Shown piece by piece: positions 17,181-25,369 of a stretch of 29,371 nt of DNA (positions are counted from its first letter, which is position 1; every line of letters starts with the position of its first letter). Under the pieces are notes generated by a model that saw only the letters and a list, made by a program, of their open reading frames with translations, ran no database searches and was not told the DNA's origin. The position numbers and the translations under genes were made by a program. Origin of the DNA: a virus; IMG/VR virus record IMGVR_UViG_3300006805_000114, positions 1 through 29,371 of that record; one strand, written 5' to 3'.

Positions 17181-19526
17181 ATGACCCGAATGACTGAGGA
17201 CGAGCTGCGCGCTCTGACCGATGGAGAGTTGCGCCAGTCTGTCGGCTATTGGGGCGGCAAGCTCGCAGGGCAGCGGCAGAAGGCCGAGTATTACTACCTC
17301 GGATTGGCTAAGGGTGACCTTTCCCCCCCTGAGATTGAGGGCCGCTCTAAGGTCGTTTCCACCGATGTGCGGAATACCATCGAATCGATGCTTCCGCAGC
17401 TCATGGTTAAGTTCGTCTCCGGTGATACGGTGGTGGAGTTTGAGCCGACGCAGCAGGACGACGAAGAGCGCGCGAAGCTCTGCACGGACTACCTGAATTA
17501 TTTGTTCCTGAAGAGGCAGAACGGCCATGCAATTACCTATGCGTGGTTCAAAGACGCGCTGCTGCAAAAGAACGGAATCATTAAGGTTTGGTGGGACACG
17601 CGAGCCGAAGAAACGCGCGAGGAGTACAAGGGTCTTGATGATGTTGAGCTTGCTCAGATCATGGATGACGAGGAAGTCGAAGTCACAGAACACGACTCCT
17701 ATCCCGACGAGGAAGACCAAGAGCAGCGGCAGGAGGCGATTCAGCACCTGACAGCGCAAGCGCAACAGGCTATCCAGGCCGCGCAGCAGAGCCCGCAGGC
17801 CATGCAGGCGGTTCAACAGATTCAGGCGCAGATACAGCAGATCGAACAGACGCCGCCGAAGTTCTTGCACGACGTGACCTGCAAGCGCTCCAAGAAGGGC
17901 GGAAAGCTCACGGTTGAGAACGTCCCGCCTGAAGAATTCCTGATCACTCGCAACGCAAAGAGTATCGAGACGGCCAGGTTCTGCGCGCATCGTCGCTCCT
18001 TCACGATGTCCGAACTCAAGTCAATGGGCTACGACACGAAGAAGATCGAGCTTTCATCTGACGATTCCGGCGCAGTGATGAATGCAGAGCGTGTCGAACG
18101 TCTTGCATGGGATGACGAATACGCCTATCTGAACGAAGAGCACCAGACCATTGACGAGTCGCAGCGCGTTGTCTGGGTCAGTGAGTGCTACATCCGGGCA
18201 GACTATGACGGCGACGGCATTGCAGAGCTCCGCAAGGTAACCCGCTGCGGAAATGCGATTCTGGATAACGAGGTGGTTGATGTTGCGCCGTTCGTTTCCA
18301 TCTGCCCCATTCCGATGCCGCACAAGTTCTACGGCCTGTCCATTGCGGATGTAGCCGAAGAAGCGCAGCGCATCAAAACCTCGCTCCTCCGTTCCCACCT
18401 TGACCAGCAGTATCTGAACGTAAACGGCCGGATGTACGCGGTCGAAGGGCAGGTTAATCTGGATGACTTGCTGACCTCTCGCCCTGGCGGCGTGGTGCGC
18501 GTCAAACAGCCTAATGCAGCAGGCCCATTGCAGCCGTCCTATGGTGATCCGGCCGGCGTCATGCATTCGCTTGAGTACATGGAGGATTTCCTAGAGAACT
18601 CCACCGGATGGACACGCTATAGCCAGGGTAACGACTCAGGAAGCCTGAACAAGACCGCGACCGGCGTGAACATCATCACGAACCGCTCTGACATGCGGCT
18701 TGATCTGGTGGCGCGCAATTTCGCGGAAGGCTTTGTTTCGCTGTTCCGCATGATGTTGAAGTTGGTCACTCAGCACCAGGACAAGGAAGTCATCGCCAAG
18801 ATTTCTGGTCAATGGGTGCCCGTCGATCCGCGTGAATGGCGCAATCAGTTTGACGTGTCGATTAACGTTGGTCTTGGGACGGGCAACAAAGACCAGCAAG
18901 CCGCGCACCTTATGAACCTGATGCAGGTGCAAGGCAACGCCCTGCAAATCGGCGCAGCGACCCCGGAGAACATCTACAACGCCGCCTGTGAGCTTGCGAA
19001 GCTGAACGGGTTCAAGAACGGCGACAAGTTCTTTAGTGACCCGTCCAAAGCCCCGCAGCAGCAGCACCAGCCAGACCCGGCAATGATGAAGGTTCAGGCG
19101 GACCAGCAAAACAGCCAAGCATCGTTGCAACTGGAAGAGAAGAAGCATCAATGGCAGGCACAGGTAGAGCAGCAGCGCAACCAGATGGAAGCGGAGCGAG
19201 AAGACCGTCACAAGGCGCTAGAGGCGCAACTTGAGCAAATCAAGGTTCAAGCCGAGAACCAGCGCGAAGCACAGCGGCTGGAGTTTGAGCGCTGGAAAAC
19301 GGAATACGAAGGCTCTGTAAAGATCACTCAAGCGCAGATCGCGGCGGACCAGCAGAACAACGCGGCACTGATTCAGGCAGAACAGGCCGCAAATCAAGTC
19401 GTATCGGGTGGTGAGTCGGACCCGAATACCCAAATCCTGCAAACCCTTCAATCCTTGGTTGAGCATCTCGCCCGACCAAAGCAAATCGTTCGCGGGCCTG
19501 ACGGCCGCGCAATAGGAGTCCAGTAA
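17181..19526 (+). CDS. Portal protein
   Basis: A 781-residue portal of the podovirus type (P22/SU10 portal superfamily by layout). A helical N-terminus (RSKVVSTDVRNTIESMLPQL), a central domain with FVSICPIPMPHKFYGLSIAD (about 372-391), the stem region, and NKTATGVNIITNRSDMRLDL (about 491-510). Two low-complexity parts stand out: an acidic then Gln-rich insertion (about 165-232) and a long Gln/Glu coiled coil (about 625-750). It forms the dodecameric DNA gate. GGAG precedes the ATG after a GNRA hairpin. Confidence 0.92.
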   Translation: MTRMTEDELRALTDGELRQSVGYWGGKLAGQRQKAEYYYLGLAKGDLSPPEIEGRSKVVSTDVRNTIESMLPQLMVKFVSGDTVVEFEPTQQDDEERAKLCTDYLNYLFLKRQNGHAITYAWFKDALLQKNGIIKVWWDTRAEETREEYKGLDDVELAQIMDDEEVEVTEHDSYPDEEDQEQRQEAIQHLTAQAQQAIQAAQQSPQAMQAVQQIQAQIQQIEQTPPKFLHDVTCKRSKKGGKLTVENVPPEEFLITRNAKSIETARFCAHRRSFTMSELKSMGYDTKKIELSSDDSGAVMNAERVERLAWDDEYAYLNEEHQTIDESQRVVWVSECYIRADYDGDGIAELRKVTRCGNAILDNEVVDVAPFVSICPIPMPHKFYGLSIADVAEEAQRIKTSLLRSHLDQQYLNVNGRMYAVEGQVNLDDLLTSRPGGVVRVKQPNAAGPLQPSYGDPAGVMHSLEYMEDFLENSTGWTRYSQGNDSGSLNKTATGVNIITNRSDMRLDLVARNFAEGFVSLFRMMLKLVTQHQDKEVIAKISGQWVPVDPREWRNQFDVSINVGLGTGNKDQQAAHLMNLMQVQGNALQIGAATPENIYNAACELAKLNGFKNGDKFFSDPSKAPQQQHQPDPAMMKVQADQQNSQASLQLEEKKHQWQAQVEQQRNQMEAEREDRHKALEAQLEQIKVQAENQREAQRLEFERWKTEYEGSVKITQAQIAADQQNNAALIQAEQAANQVVSGGESDPNTQILQTLQSLVEHLARPKQIVRGPDGRAIGVQ

Positions 19527-19918
19527 TGACCACAGGCTATTCCACCGCTCTGCGAAATGCTCGGCTAGACGCTATCACCACGGCAGTGGGTTCTGCTGGA
19601 AAGCTCCAGATCTATGATGGAACTCGACCCGCTACGGGCGGAACAGCAACTAACAAGCTTGCTGAATTCACGTTAGGGAGTCCCTTTTCTGCGGCGGCTT
19701 CGGGTGGCGGACCACTCAGCCCAACGCTACCGTCAAACGTAACCGCGCTGCTGTCGGGTACGGCGACATGGTTTCGCATCACAACTTCTGGCGGGACCTT
19801 CGTCATTGACGGTTCTGTTGGTACGTCTGGCGCTGATTGCAACCTGAACACGACCACGATTAGCTCAGGCGGAACAGTAAGCATTACATCGTTCTCGATT
19901 GCAACCGGGAACGCCTGA
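19526..19918 (+). CDS. Beta-rich virion protein
   Basis: A 130-residue product starting MTTGYSTALRNARLDAITTA; GKLQIYDGTRPATGG and ATWFRITTSGGTFVIDGSVG form a pattern shared by many phage structural proteins. It is Thr/Ser/Gly-rich and probably all-beta. Its location between portal and scaffold suggests decoration or head-associated use, which is not proven. ATG overlaps the portal stop (TAATG); AGGAG upstream. Confidence 0.8.
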   Translation: MTTGYSTALRNARLDAITTAVGSAGKLQIYDGTRPATGGTATNKLAEFTLGSPFSAAASGGGPLSPTLPSNVTALLSGTATWFRITTSGGTFVIDGSVGTSGADCNLNTTTISSGGTVSITSFSIATGNA

Positions 19919-20157
19919 TGTTCGACCACGAAGACATCGAGTACGGCATGTTTCTCGGCGAAGAGCTTGAACGCCGCATTGCGCGCCAAAGGCGCATCAA
20001 CACGGTCGTGTCCTGGGTGTCTCTCGCGTTGGCCTGTATCGCCGCCCTTGTTTTTTTGGTCTGGCTGCCGCTCGGAGCCTATGCCGACTCCATGCTCCTG
20101 CAACTATCCGGGCGGCTACCGTCGCCCGCACACGTCGGGCCACACCCATGCTGCTGA
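19918..20157 (+). CDS. Small single-pass membrane protein
   Basis: A 79-residue product with a charged N-terminus and one transmembrane helix (VVSWVSLALACIAALVFLVW, about 30-49). TGATG coupling to the previous gene. A holin-like role is possible, but neither neighbour is a lysis gene, so unassigned. Confidence 0.7.
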   Translation: MFDHEDIEYGMFLGEELERRIARQRRINTVVSWVSLALACIAALVFLVWLPLGAYADSMLLQLSGRLPSPAHVGPHPCC

Positions 20158-20540
20158 CCATCACCCAGTTTCGCCAGCGTTTTACGCTTGAGGAGAAACG
20201 CCGCATTTACACCGCCGCCGAGACGGCGGTCGACATCCGCATCTGGCTGGATGACCTCGCCTCGGTAAAGGACTCCGAAGTCGACACCGCAGACCCGGAA
20301 ATGATCGCCGCCATCATGGGGCTGGAGGCCGCCGGCCTGCTGGATGCCGGGCGGACGGCAAATCACATTCTTGGCACCACCGCGATCACGACCAACGGCG
20401 TGTTCTTTGTGGGAGACCGGGTCGCCATAAAGCCGCCGTTCGGGGATGGTGTGACCGCGTGTCCGGTAGAGGGATTTGACGGCGATGTTGTCCTGGTCAA
20501 TGGCGGCGCGTACTCAATGGATTATTTGGAGGCCGTCTAA
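20148..20540 (+). CDS. Hypothetical head-region protein
   Basis: A 130-residue product starting MLLTITQFRQRFTLEEKRRI; helical first half and beta-rich second half (GVFFVGDRVAIKPPFGDGVT). Overlaps the previous gene by 10 bases and the next by 1. No family recognised. Confidence 0.8.
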   Translation: MLLTITQFRQRFTLEEKRRIYTAAETAVDIRIWLDDLASVKDSEVDTADPEMIAAIMGLEAAGLLDAGRTANHILGTTAITTNGVFFVGDRVAIKPPFGDGVTACPVEGFDGDVVLVNGGAYSMDYLEAV

Positions 20541-21352
20541 TGGCAATCTCAACGATGGATCAACTGGTCGCAGCATTGGCGTTAAGCCAAGACCAGAAGC
20601 TATTCTTCCCGGCGTTTTCGGCTACCGCCTCTGCGTGGCACAACTATAACCAAGTCGTGACGGGTTCGATGGGCACGTTTTCCGTCCCTGCGGCGGCTGG
20701 CTCAGGCGGCAAAACCTATAACCAAAGCACAACCAGTACAGGAATCCCAAAATGGTCGGCAGATGGCGCAAAGACGCCTTATATCGGGCGCTGGTCAAAC
20801 ACAGGGACGATAGCGGCAACCGTACATTTATATGATGTGCATTGGGCATGCTCCGGTTTTTCCGGGGCGCTAAACACCGCGCAAACTGTAACCGGATTCT
20901 CTGGAATGCCAGCTCGAAACACGAACGGGGATGGCTGCGAAATCTGGATTGGCTGCTCGGGTGCCATCGGGGCGACGGCCCATAACGTCACGGTTCAATA
21001 CACAAACCAGGCGGGGACTTCTGGGCGGAATACAGTGAGTGTTGCTGGCATCGCGTCAATGCCCAGCGGGCGCATGTATCAACTGGTCTTGCAGTCGGGT
21101 GATACCGGCGTCCAGTCAGTACAGGGGATCACCCTGTCTGCCTCCTCCGGAACGGCGGGCAACCTGTGGGTGCTGGTGATGAGTCGTGCGGCCGCGATCT
21201 CTCAAGTCGTGGGCAGTGTCGGGGTTGTTTCAGATGCTATTTCGCTCGGCCTGCCGGTATTAGCTGACGAGTCCTGCCTGCTCTTCGTCTTGCAGTCGGC
21301 CACATCGGCGGCGGTGACTACGATGGGGCAGCTGTCGATTATTCAGGGGTAA
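20540..21352 (+). CDS. Beta-rich structural protein
   Basis: A 270-residue Ser/Thr/Gly/Ala-rich product. MAISTMDQLVAALALSQDQK, then many short beta-type segments (TVHLYDVHWACSGFSGALNT, MYQLVLQSGDTG). It looks like a phage virion protein, perhaps a cement protein or a component loaded with the head. TAATG overlap with the previous gene. Confidence 0.78.
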   Translation: MAISTMDQLVAALALSQDQKLFFPAFSATASAWHNYNQVVTGSMGTFSVPAAAGSGGKTYNQSTTSTGIPKWSADGAKTPYIGRWSNTGTIAATVHLYDVHWACSGFSGALNTAQTVTGFSGMPARNTNGDGCEIWIGCSGAIGATAHNVTVQYTNQAGTSGRNTVSVAGIASMPSGRMYQLVLQSGDTGVQSVQGITLSASSGTAGNLWVLVMSRAAAISQVVGSVGVVSDAISLGLPVLADESCLLFVLQSATSAAVTTMGQLSIIQG

Positions 21353-21355
21353 GCG

Positions 21356-22366
21356 GTGGCCGGCTACAAGTCCAGGTTTTCCCGCCCGCAGCTCACAAAG
21401 ACCAGCGGCGTTGCTCCGATTGCGGAGGGCTGGTTTTTTGGGGCGGCGGGCGGTGGCGGTGGAACCGTATCAGGATCGGTTGCCTGGACCGAAGCAAACG
21501 ATACGGCGTCACTATCCGGTAGCGTAATTGCTTCGGGTACTGTCGCATGGACTGAGGCGAACGACACCGCAAGCCTGATCGGGTCTGTAATCGCTTCTGG
21601 GTCCATTTCTTGGACAGAAGCCGATGATGTAACCAGCATCTCCGGAACATTCGGCAGTGGCGTATTTGCTTCTGTCGCATGGATAGAAGATGCCGATACG
21701 TCGGCTATTGCCGGTAGCGTTCTAAACCCGGTTTCCGGGGCAATCAACTGGACAGAAGCCAACGACACGGCGAGCCTGTCGGGCGGGGTAACGGCATCCG
21801 GGGCAGTAGCCTGGACAGAGCAAAACGACACAACAAGCATTTCTGGCTCGGTAATTAGCACCATTACAGGGGCGCTCTCGTGGGTTGAGGGTGACGATGT
21901 AACTAACATTTCCGGCGCATCGTTCTCCGCAGCGTCCGGGTCAGTTGCATGGGTAGATCAGGACGATGTGTTCGCGATATATGCGAGCGCGCCAATCGAA
22001 GGCGGGGCGGCCCCTGACTACTCTGTAAAGAAGAAATACGTCGTCAAAGTTGGCGACCGGCTCATGGTGTTCTCTCGCAAAGAGGACGCCCTTGCTGCGA
22101 TACAGAGCGACGCTCCGAAGAAGCAATACCCAGCGAAGAAGGGCAGGGCTTCGCCTTCTGAAGCCAGTCTTGACGCAGTTGCTAAGATTGAACCAGAGGA
22201 GACGATAAGCCTCCCTGAAGTCAAGGCAATGGCGAAGGTGTATGACCATGCCGCCCAATACGAAGCGCTGATCCAGCAGCACAAATATGACGCCCTTCTC
22301 GCGCTGCATCAGATATTGATTGAGCGCGAAGAAGAAGACATCGAACTTCTACTCTTGGCGATGTGA
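21356..22366 (+). CDS. Structural protein with eight tandem beta repeats
   Basis: A 336-residue product starting GTG at 21356. Residues 38-212 contain eight copies of a 21-24 residue repeat with consensus G-x-[VI]-x-W-[TV]-E-x-x-D-x-x-x-[IL]-x-G; the C-terminal third (VKKKYVVKVGDRLMVFSRKE onward) is non-repetitive, basic then acidic and helical. Such repeats are typical of phage fibre or decoration proteins. Ribosome site weak. Confidence 0.8.
   Translation: MAGYKSRFSRPQLTKTSGVAPIAEGWFFGAAGGGGGTVSGSVAWTEANDTASLSGSVIASGTVAWTEANDTASLIGSVIASGSISWTEADDVTSISGTFGSGVFASVAWIEDADTSAIAGSVLNPVSGAINWTEANDTASLSGGVTASGAVAWTEQNDTTSISGSVISTITGALSWVEGDDVTNISGASFSAASGSVAWVDQDDVFAIYASAPIEGGAAPDYSVKKKYVVKVGDRLMVFSRKEDALAAIQSDAPKKQYPAKKGRASPSEASLDAVAKIEPEETISLPEVKAMAKVYDHAAQYEALIQQHKYDALLALHQILIEREEEDIELLLLAM
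21467..21985 (+). repeat. Eight-unit coding tandem repeat
   Basis: DNA encoding the repeated W-T-E-A-[ND]-D-[TV] unit; adjacent copies diverge in codons (TGGACCGAAGCAAAC, TGGACTGAGGCGAAC, TGGACAGAAGCCAAC) while the residues are kept, so the repeats are old or selected at protein level. Confidence 0.85.
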
Positions 22367-22650
22367 TGGAAATCTCCGAACGCATATACAACGGTAACCG
22401 CGCCCGCGAAGTGCTCGATAACGAGTCATTCCAGTGGGCGATCAACGAAATCAAGAACGAGGTGACAGAGCAATGGAAGAACTCACCAGCCCGCGACGAG
22501 GCAGGCCGCGAAAAGTTGTGGATGCTGCTTCAGATGGCGAACAAGCTGGAGCTGGTGCTGAAATCAACACTGGAGACGGGGCAGCTAGCGGAACTAGAAC
22601 TCCGTCACCAGCGGACGCTGTTAGAGCGCGCCAAAAACGCGATATTTTGA
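22366..22650 (+). CDS. Small helical phage protein
   Basis: A 94-residue product starting MEISERIYNGNRAREVLDNE. The WKNSPARDEAGREKLWMLLQ segment is typical of a small protein found near portal/scaffold genes of podoviruses. ATG 22366 overlaps the previous TGA (TGATG); GTG 22363 is an alternative start. Role unknown, perhaps head assembly. Confidence 0.82.
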   Translation: MEISERIYNGNRAREVLDNESFQWAINEIKNEVTEQWKNSPARDEAGREKLWMLLQMANKLELVLKSTLETGQLAELELRHQRTLLERAKNAIF

Positions 22651-22697
22651 TTGCCAATTCCATGATCGCAGGGACTTCATTTCTCATGCGAAAGTAG
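22473..22697 (+). CDS. Possible overlapping gene with an AT-hook-like motif
   Basis: A 74-residue frame starting MEELTSPRRGRPRKVVDAAS and ending RQKRDILIANSMIAGTSFLM. It overlaps 178 bases of the previous gene in another frame, has GAGGTGA nine bases upstream, and extends 47 bases beyond that gene. RGRPRK resembles an AT-hook. It may be genuine or chance. Confidence 0.45.
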   Translation: MEELTSPRRGRPRKVVDAASDGEQAGAGAEINTGDGAASGTRTPSPADAVRARQKRDILIANSMIAGTSFLMRK

Positions 22698-22708
22698 TTT
22701 CAAAGCTA

Positions 22709-22774
22709 GGCATCTAGCTCTCCGCGAACGCTGTGAAGCGCCGCAATTCCCTCTGATGCCGAGAGGGGGAATTC
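22709..22774 (+). ncRNA. Hairpin-rich leader of the scaffold gene
   Basis: A GNRA-type hairpin CGCT-GTGA-AGCG (22729-22740) followed by CCG, then a longer stem AATTCCCTCT (22745-22754) with AGAGGGGGAATT (22762-22773, two unpaired G). The first matches the elements before portal and capsid genes; here the ribosome site does not follow directly. No T-run, so not a typical terminator. The 97 bases between 22697 and 22794 contain no supported gene. Confidence 0.6.
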
Positions 22775-22793
22775 TGACTAGGACACTCCATAA

Positions 22794-23738
22794 ATGGAAT
22801 CCGCACCCCTTGATGTAAATACCGGGGCTGTTGCCCTTGCCGCGCTGTTGGGTGGTGAAGAAGCAAAAGAACCGGAAGCCGCAGAAACCGAAGAGCAACC
22901 GGAAACGGAAGCGCCAGAGGTTGAAGCGGAAGCGACTGAAGACGAGCCGGAAGGCACGGACGAGTCTGCCGACGACGAGGAAACTGTCACCATCGAAGTT
23001 GATGGCAAGCCAGTGACCATGACTAAGGCCGAGCTTGCCGAAGCCTACAAATCCGGGCTCAGGCAGTCGGACTACACCCGCAAGACGATGGAAGCAGCAG
23101 AGACGCGAAAAGCGGCTGATGCCGAAATCCAGAAGGCGCGGGAAGAGCGGGCGACGTTCGCCCAAAAGCTCCAGCAGCAAGAGGCCGTTCTTAACGCTTC
23201 GCTGCAAGAGCAATCGCAAATTAACTGGAACCAGTTGTTAGAAGCCGACCCGGTTGAATACCTGAAGCAGCAGCACCTCTTTCAACAGAGACAAGCCGCG
23301 CTCCAGCAGACGCAACGGGAACAGCAGAGCCTCTACCAACAGGCTCAGGCCGAACAGCAAGCCAATGTGCAGAAGTTCCTTCAAGAGCAGCAGGATCAAC
23401 TCCTCGCCAAGCTCCCGGAATGGAAAGACGAAGGCAAAGCAAAGGCCGAAAAACAAGCAATCCGCGAATTCCTTAAAAGCTCGGGATATTCAGACGATGA
23501 AATCAGCCAGGCGGCTGACCATCGAATGATCGTCATTGCGCGCGAAGCCATGAAATTTCGCGAAACGATGGCGAAAGCAAAAGCCGCTGCCAAGAAAGTT
23601 GAGAACCTTCCTAAAAAGGTTGTTAGCTCTGGTTCCGGCAATTCCCCGAGCGTAGATAAACGCGGTAGCGCATTCCAACGACTCTCCAAGAGCGGAAGCG
23701 TGGAAGACGCGGCAGCGGTATTCGCATCCATCCTTTAA
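22794..23738 (+). CDS. Scaffolding protein
   Basis: A 314-residue protein just before the capsid gene. Very acidic N-terminal quarter (residues 22-65), a Gln/Glu-rich central coiled coil (about 95-210), and a basic helical C-terminus (MAKAKAAAKKVENLPKKVVS) that would contact coat protein. Composition and position are those of phage scaffolds, which guide procapsid assembly and then leave. Ribosome site weak. Confidence 0.85.
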   Translation: MESAPLDVNTGAVALAALLGGEEAKEPEAAETEEQPETEAPEVEAEATEDEPEGTDESADDEETVTIEVDGKPVTMTKAELAEAYKSGLRQSDYTRKTMEAAETRKAADAEIQKAREERATFAQKLQQQEAVLNASLQEQSQINWNQLLEADPVEYLKQQHLFQQRQAALQQTQREQQSLYQQAQAEQQANVQKFLQEQQDQLLAKLPEWKDEGKAKAEKQAIREFLKSSGYSDDEISQAADHRMIVIAREAMKFRETMAKAKAAAKKVENLPKKVVSSGSGNSPSVDKRGSAFQRLSKSGSVEDAAAVFASIL

Positions 23739-23740
23739 AT

Positions 23741-23765
23741 CCTAATGCCGTGAGGCACCGGAGAA
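23741..23765 (+). ncRNA. GNRA hairpin leader element, capsid copy
   Basis: CCTAA, stem TGCC-GTGA-GGCA (23746-23757), then CCGGAGAACGAC and the ATG at 23770. Stem bases differ from the other copies but pairing is kept. Confidence 0.65.
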
Positions 23766-23769
23766 CGAC

Positions 23770-24699
23770 ATGACTGCACCTACCAATACCTTCCTCACGT
23801 CTGCCGCGATTGGCAACCGTGAGGACTTGACTGACACCATTTACCGCATTTCCCCGACCGCTACACCATTCATCTCAATGGCAGCGAAGGGCAAAGCAGC
23901 CCATACCATTCACGAATGGCAAACCCAAGACCTCGCGTCTGCGGTAGCTAACGCGCAGGCCGAAGGTGATAACGCCTCGGCAAAGACCGTTACCCCAACC
24001 GTTCGCCTGCAATCCCGCACGCAGATTTCGACAAAGACCGTGATTGTCTCTGGCACGCAACAAGCCATGAATCCGGCTGGGCGAAAAGACGAAATGGCCT
24101 ATCAGTTGAGCCTTGCCGCGCTGGAACTGCGCCGCGACATGGAATTCGGCCTGTTGCAGAACGGCGCGGGTGCAGCTTCTCCGCGTTCCGTCAAGGGCCT
24201 GCGTATCTGGGTTGGTGACAACGTGGATCCCGGCGCGGGTTATGTTGCCCCGGTCTATACCTCGACCGATGGCACCGTGAATACGGACGGAACCCCGGCC
24301 GCATTCACCGAGGCCCGACTGAAGAATGCGCTGCAAAAGGCATTCACGGCAGGCGGCGACCCTGACACCATCCTGATGTCTCCGGCAGCCAAACAAACCT
24401 TCTCCACCTTCACGGGTAATTCGACCCGTTACGACAAGGGCGAAGACTCCAAGCTGTTCGCGGCCATCGATGTTTATGTGTCTGACTTCGGCGAACTGAA
24501 AGCGGTTCCTTCCCGCTTCCAGCGCACTCGCGACGTGTTCATCCTCCAGTCCGACAAGTGGGCGGTGGCCTATCTGCGCCCCTTCACCACCGTGGAACTG
24601 GCGACCACGGGCGATGCGTCTCAACGTGAGCTGGTGGTCGAATACGCGATTGAGGCCCGTGCCCCGAAAGCGAACGCTGCTGTGTATGACATCACCTAA
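23770..24699 (+). CDS. Major capsid protein (SU10/DUF5309 type)
   Basis: A 309-residue coat protein. TNTFLTSAAIGNREDLTDTI at the N-terminus, TPFISMAAKG, HEWQTQDLA, the spine helix QLSLAALELRRDMEFGLLQN, then DTILMSPAAKQTFSTF and VYVSDFGELKAVPSRFQRTR, the order expected for the SU10 major capsid family (HK97 fold). It follows scaffold and precedes a strong terminator. Expected to be the most expressed late gene. Confidence 0.93.
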   Translation: MTAPTNTFLTSAAIGNREDLTDTIYRISPTATPFISMAAKGKAAHTIHEWQTQDLASAVANAQAEGDNASAKTVTPTVRLQSRTQISTKTVIVSGTQQAMNPAGRKDEMAYQLSLAALELRRDMEFGLLQNGAGAASPRSVKGLRIWVGDNVDPGAGYVAPVYTSTDGTVNTDGTPAAFTEARLKNALQKAFTAGGDPDTILMSPAAKQTFSTFTGNSTRYDKGEDSKLFAAIDVYVSDFGELKAVPSRFQRTRDVFILQSDKWAVAYLRPFTTVELATTGDASQRELVVEYAIEARAPKANAAVYDIT

Positions 24700-24711
24700 G
24701 TAACAAGCCTG

Positions 24712-24735
24712 CGGGGGGCTTCGGCTCCCCGTTTT
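24712..24735 (+). terminator. Terminator after the capsid gene
   Basis: CGGGGGGC-TTCG-GCTCCCCG (24712-24731) with a UUCG loop, then TTTT. It would reduce downstream transcription after the abundant capsid message. Confidence 0.85.
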
Positions 24736-24737
24736 CC

Positions 24738-24760
24738 TAACGTCGCGAGACGCCGGAGAA
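24738..24760 (+). ncRNA. GNRA hairpin leader element, post-capsid copy
   Basis: CTAA, stem CGTC-GCGA-GACG (24741-24752), then CCGGAGAA and the ATG at 24765. The loop is GCGA, a GNRA tetraloop; the stem differs from the other copies. Confidence 0.65.
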
Positions 24761-24764
24761 TTAA

Positions 24765-25076
24765 ATGTCAAACCGATTCGATGATGCGATTACCGTTATC
24801 AAGACGGGCGTTGCTCAAGCCTCTGGGGCCGCTTCTGCTGGAACCACGATACCCGCTGATTTCTCAGGTAATACCCCCAAATTCATCCGTGTTGCTGCAA
24901 CAGCCCCGGCGTGTTTCAAGCTTGGGTTTGGATCGCTGCCAACGGCAACTACGGGCGACCTTCAAGTGCAGCCCGGCGATGCAGTAATTCTCGCTGTTGG
25001 CTATGCCACGCACTTTGCTGTTATTCAAGTTGCTGCGGCAGGTGTTGTCCAGGTTTCTCCGTTGGAGAACTGCTAA
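24765..25076 (+). CDS. Small virion protein downstream of capsid
   Basis: A 103-residue, mostly beta protein: FIRVAATAPACFKLGFGSLP, then VQPGDAVILAVGYATHFAVI. The style is that of small head decoration or stabilising proteins encoded next to coat genes. No family assigned. GGAG upstream, after the hairpin. Confidence 0.8.
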   Translation: MSNRFDDAITVIKTGVAQASGAASAGTTIPADFSGNTPKFIRVAATAPACFKLGFGSLPTATTGDLQVQPGDAVILAVGYATHFAVIQVAAAGVVQVSPLENC

Positions 25077-25369
25077 TGGACGCGCTGGATCTGGAAACAA
25101 AAATTCATCTGCACGATGGAAACATGACGGTCCAGCGCACTCAGGACTGCACGCCAATCCTTGACTATGCGAAGGAGCAGCATCTTTCCGGGGCGCACGG
25201 CACCAGCGAGATGAGGCACGCTGCGTCCATTCCTTTTGTACTGGTTGAGCAGTATTGCAACATCAACAACATCGAGTTCCACGAGTGGTCAAGCAATCCG
25301 GTTCATTTGAAGCGGATGCTGAATGACCCCGATCTAGCCCACTTCCGAATTTGGCCGGGGCGCGTCTAA
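25076..25369 (+). CDS. Hypothetical virion-region protein
   Basis: A 97-residue product starting MDALDLETKIHLHDGNMTVQ. ASIPFVLVEQYCNINNIEFH and HLKRMLNDPDLAHFRIWPGR give it a mixed alpha/beta look common in podovirus head modules. TAATG overlap with the previous gene; next gene starts one base after its stop. Confidence 0.8.
   Translation: MDALDLETKIHLHDGNMTVQRTQDCTPILDYAKEQHLSGAHGTSEMRHAASIPFVLVEQYCNINNIEFHEWSSNPVHLKRMLNDPDLAHFRIWPGRV

Noticed and set aside
16740-17990. 416-residue minus-strand frame
   Set aside because: Antisense to the terminase and portal genes, Leu/Arg-rich as expected of a complement frame.
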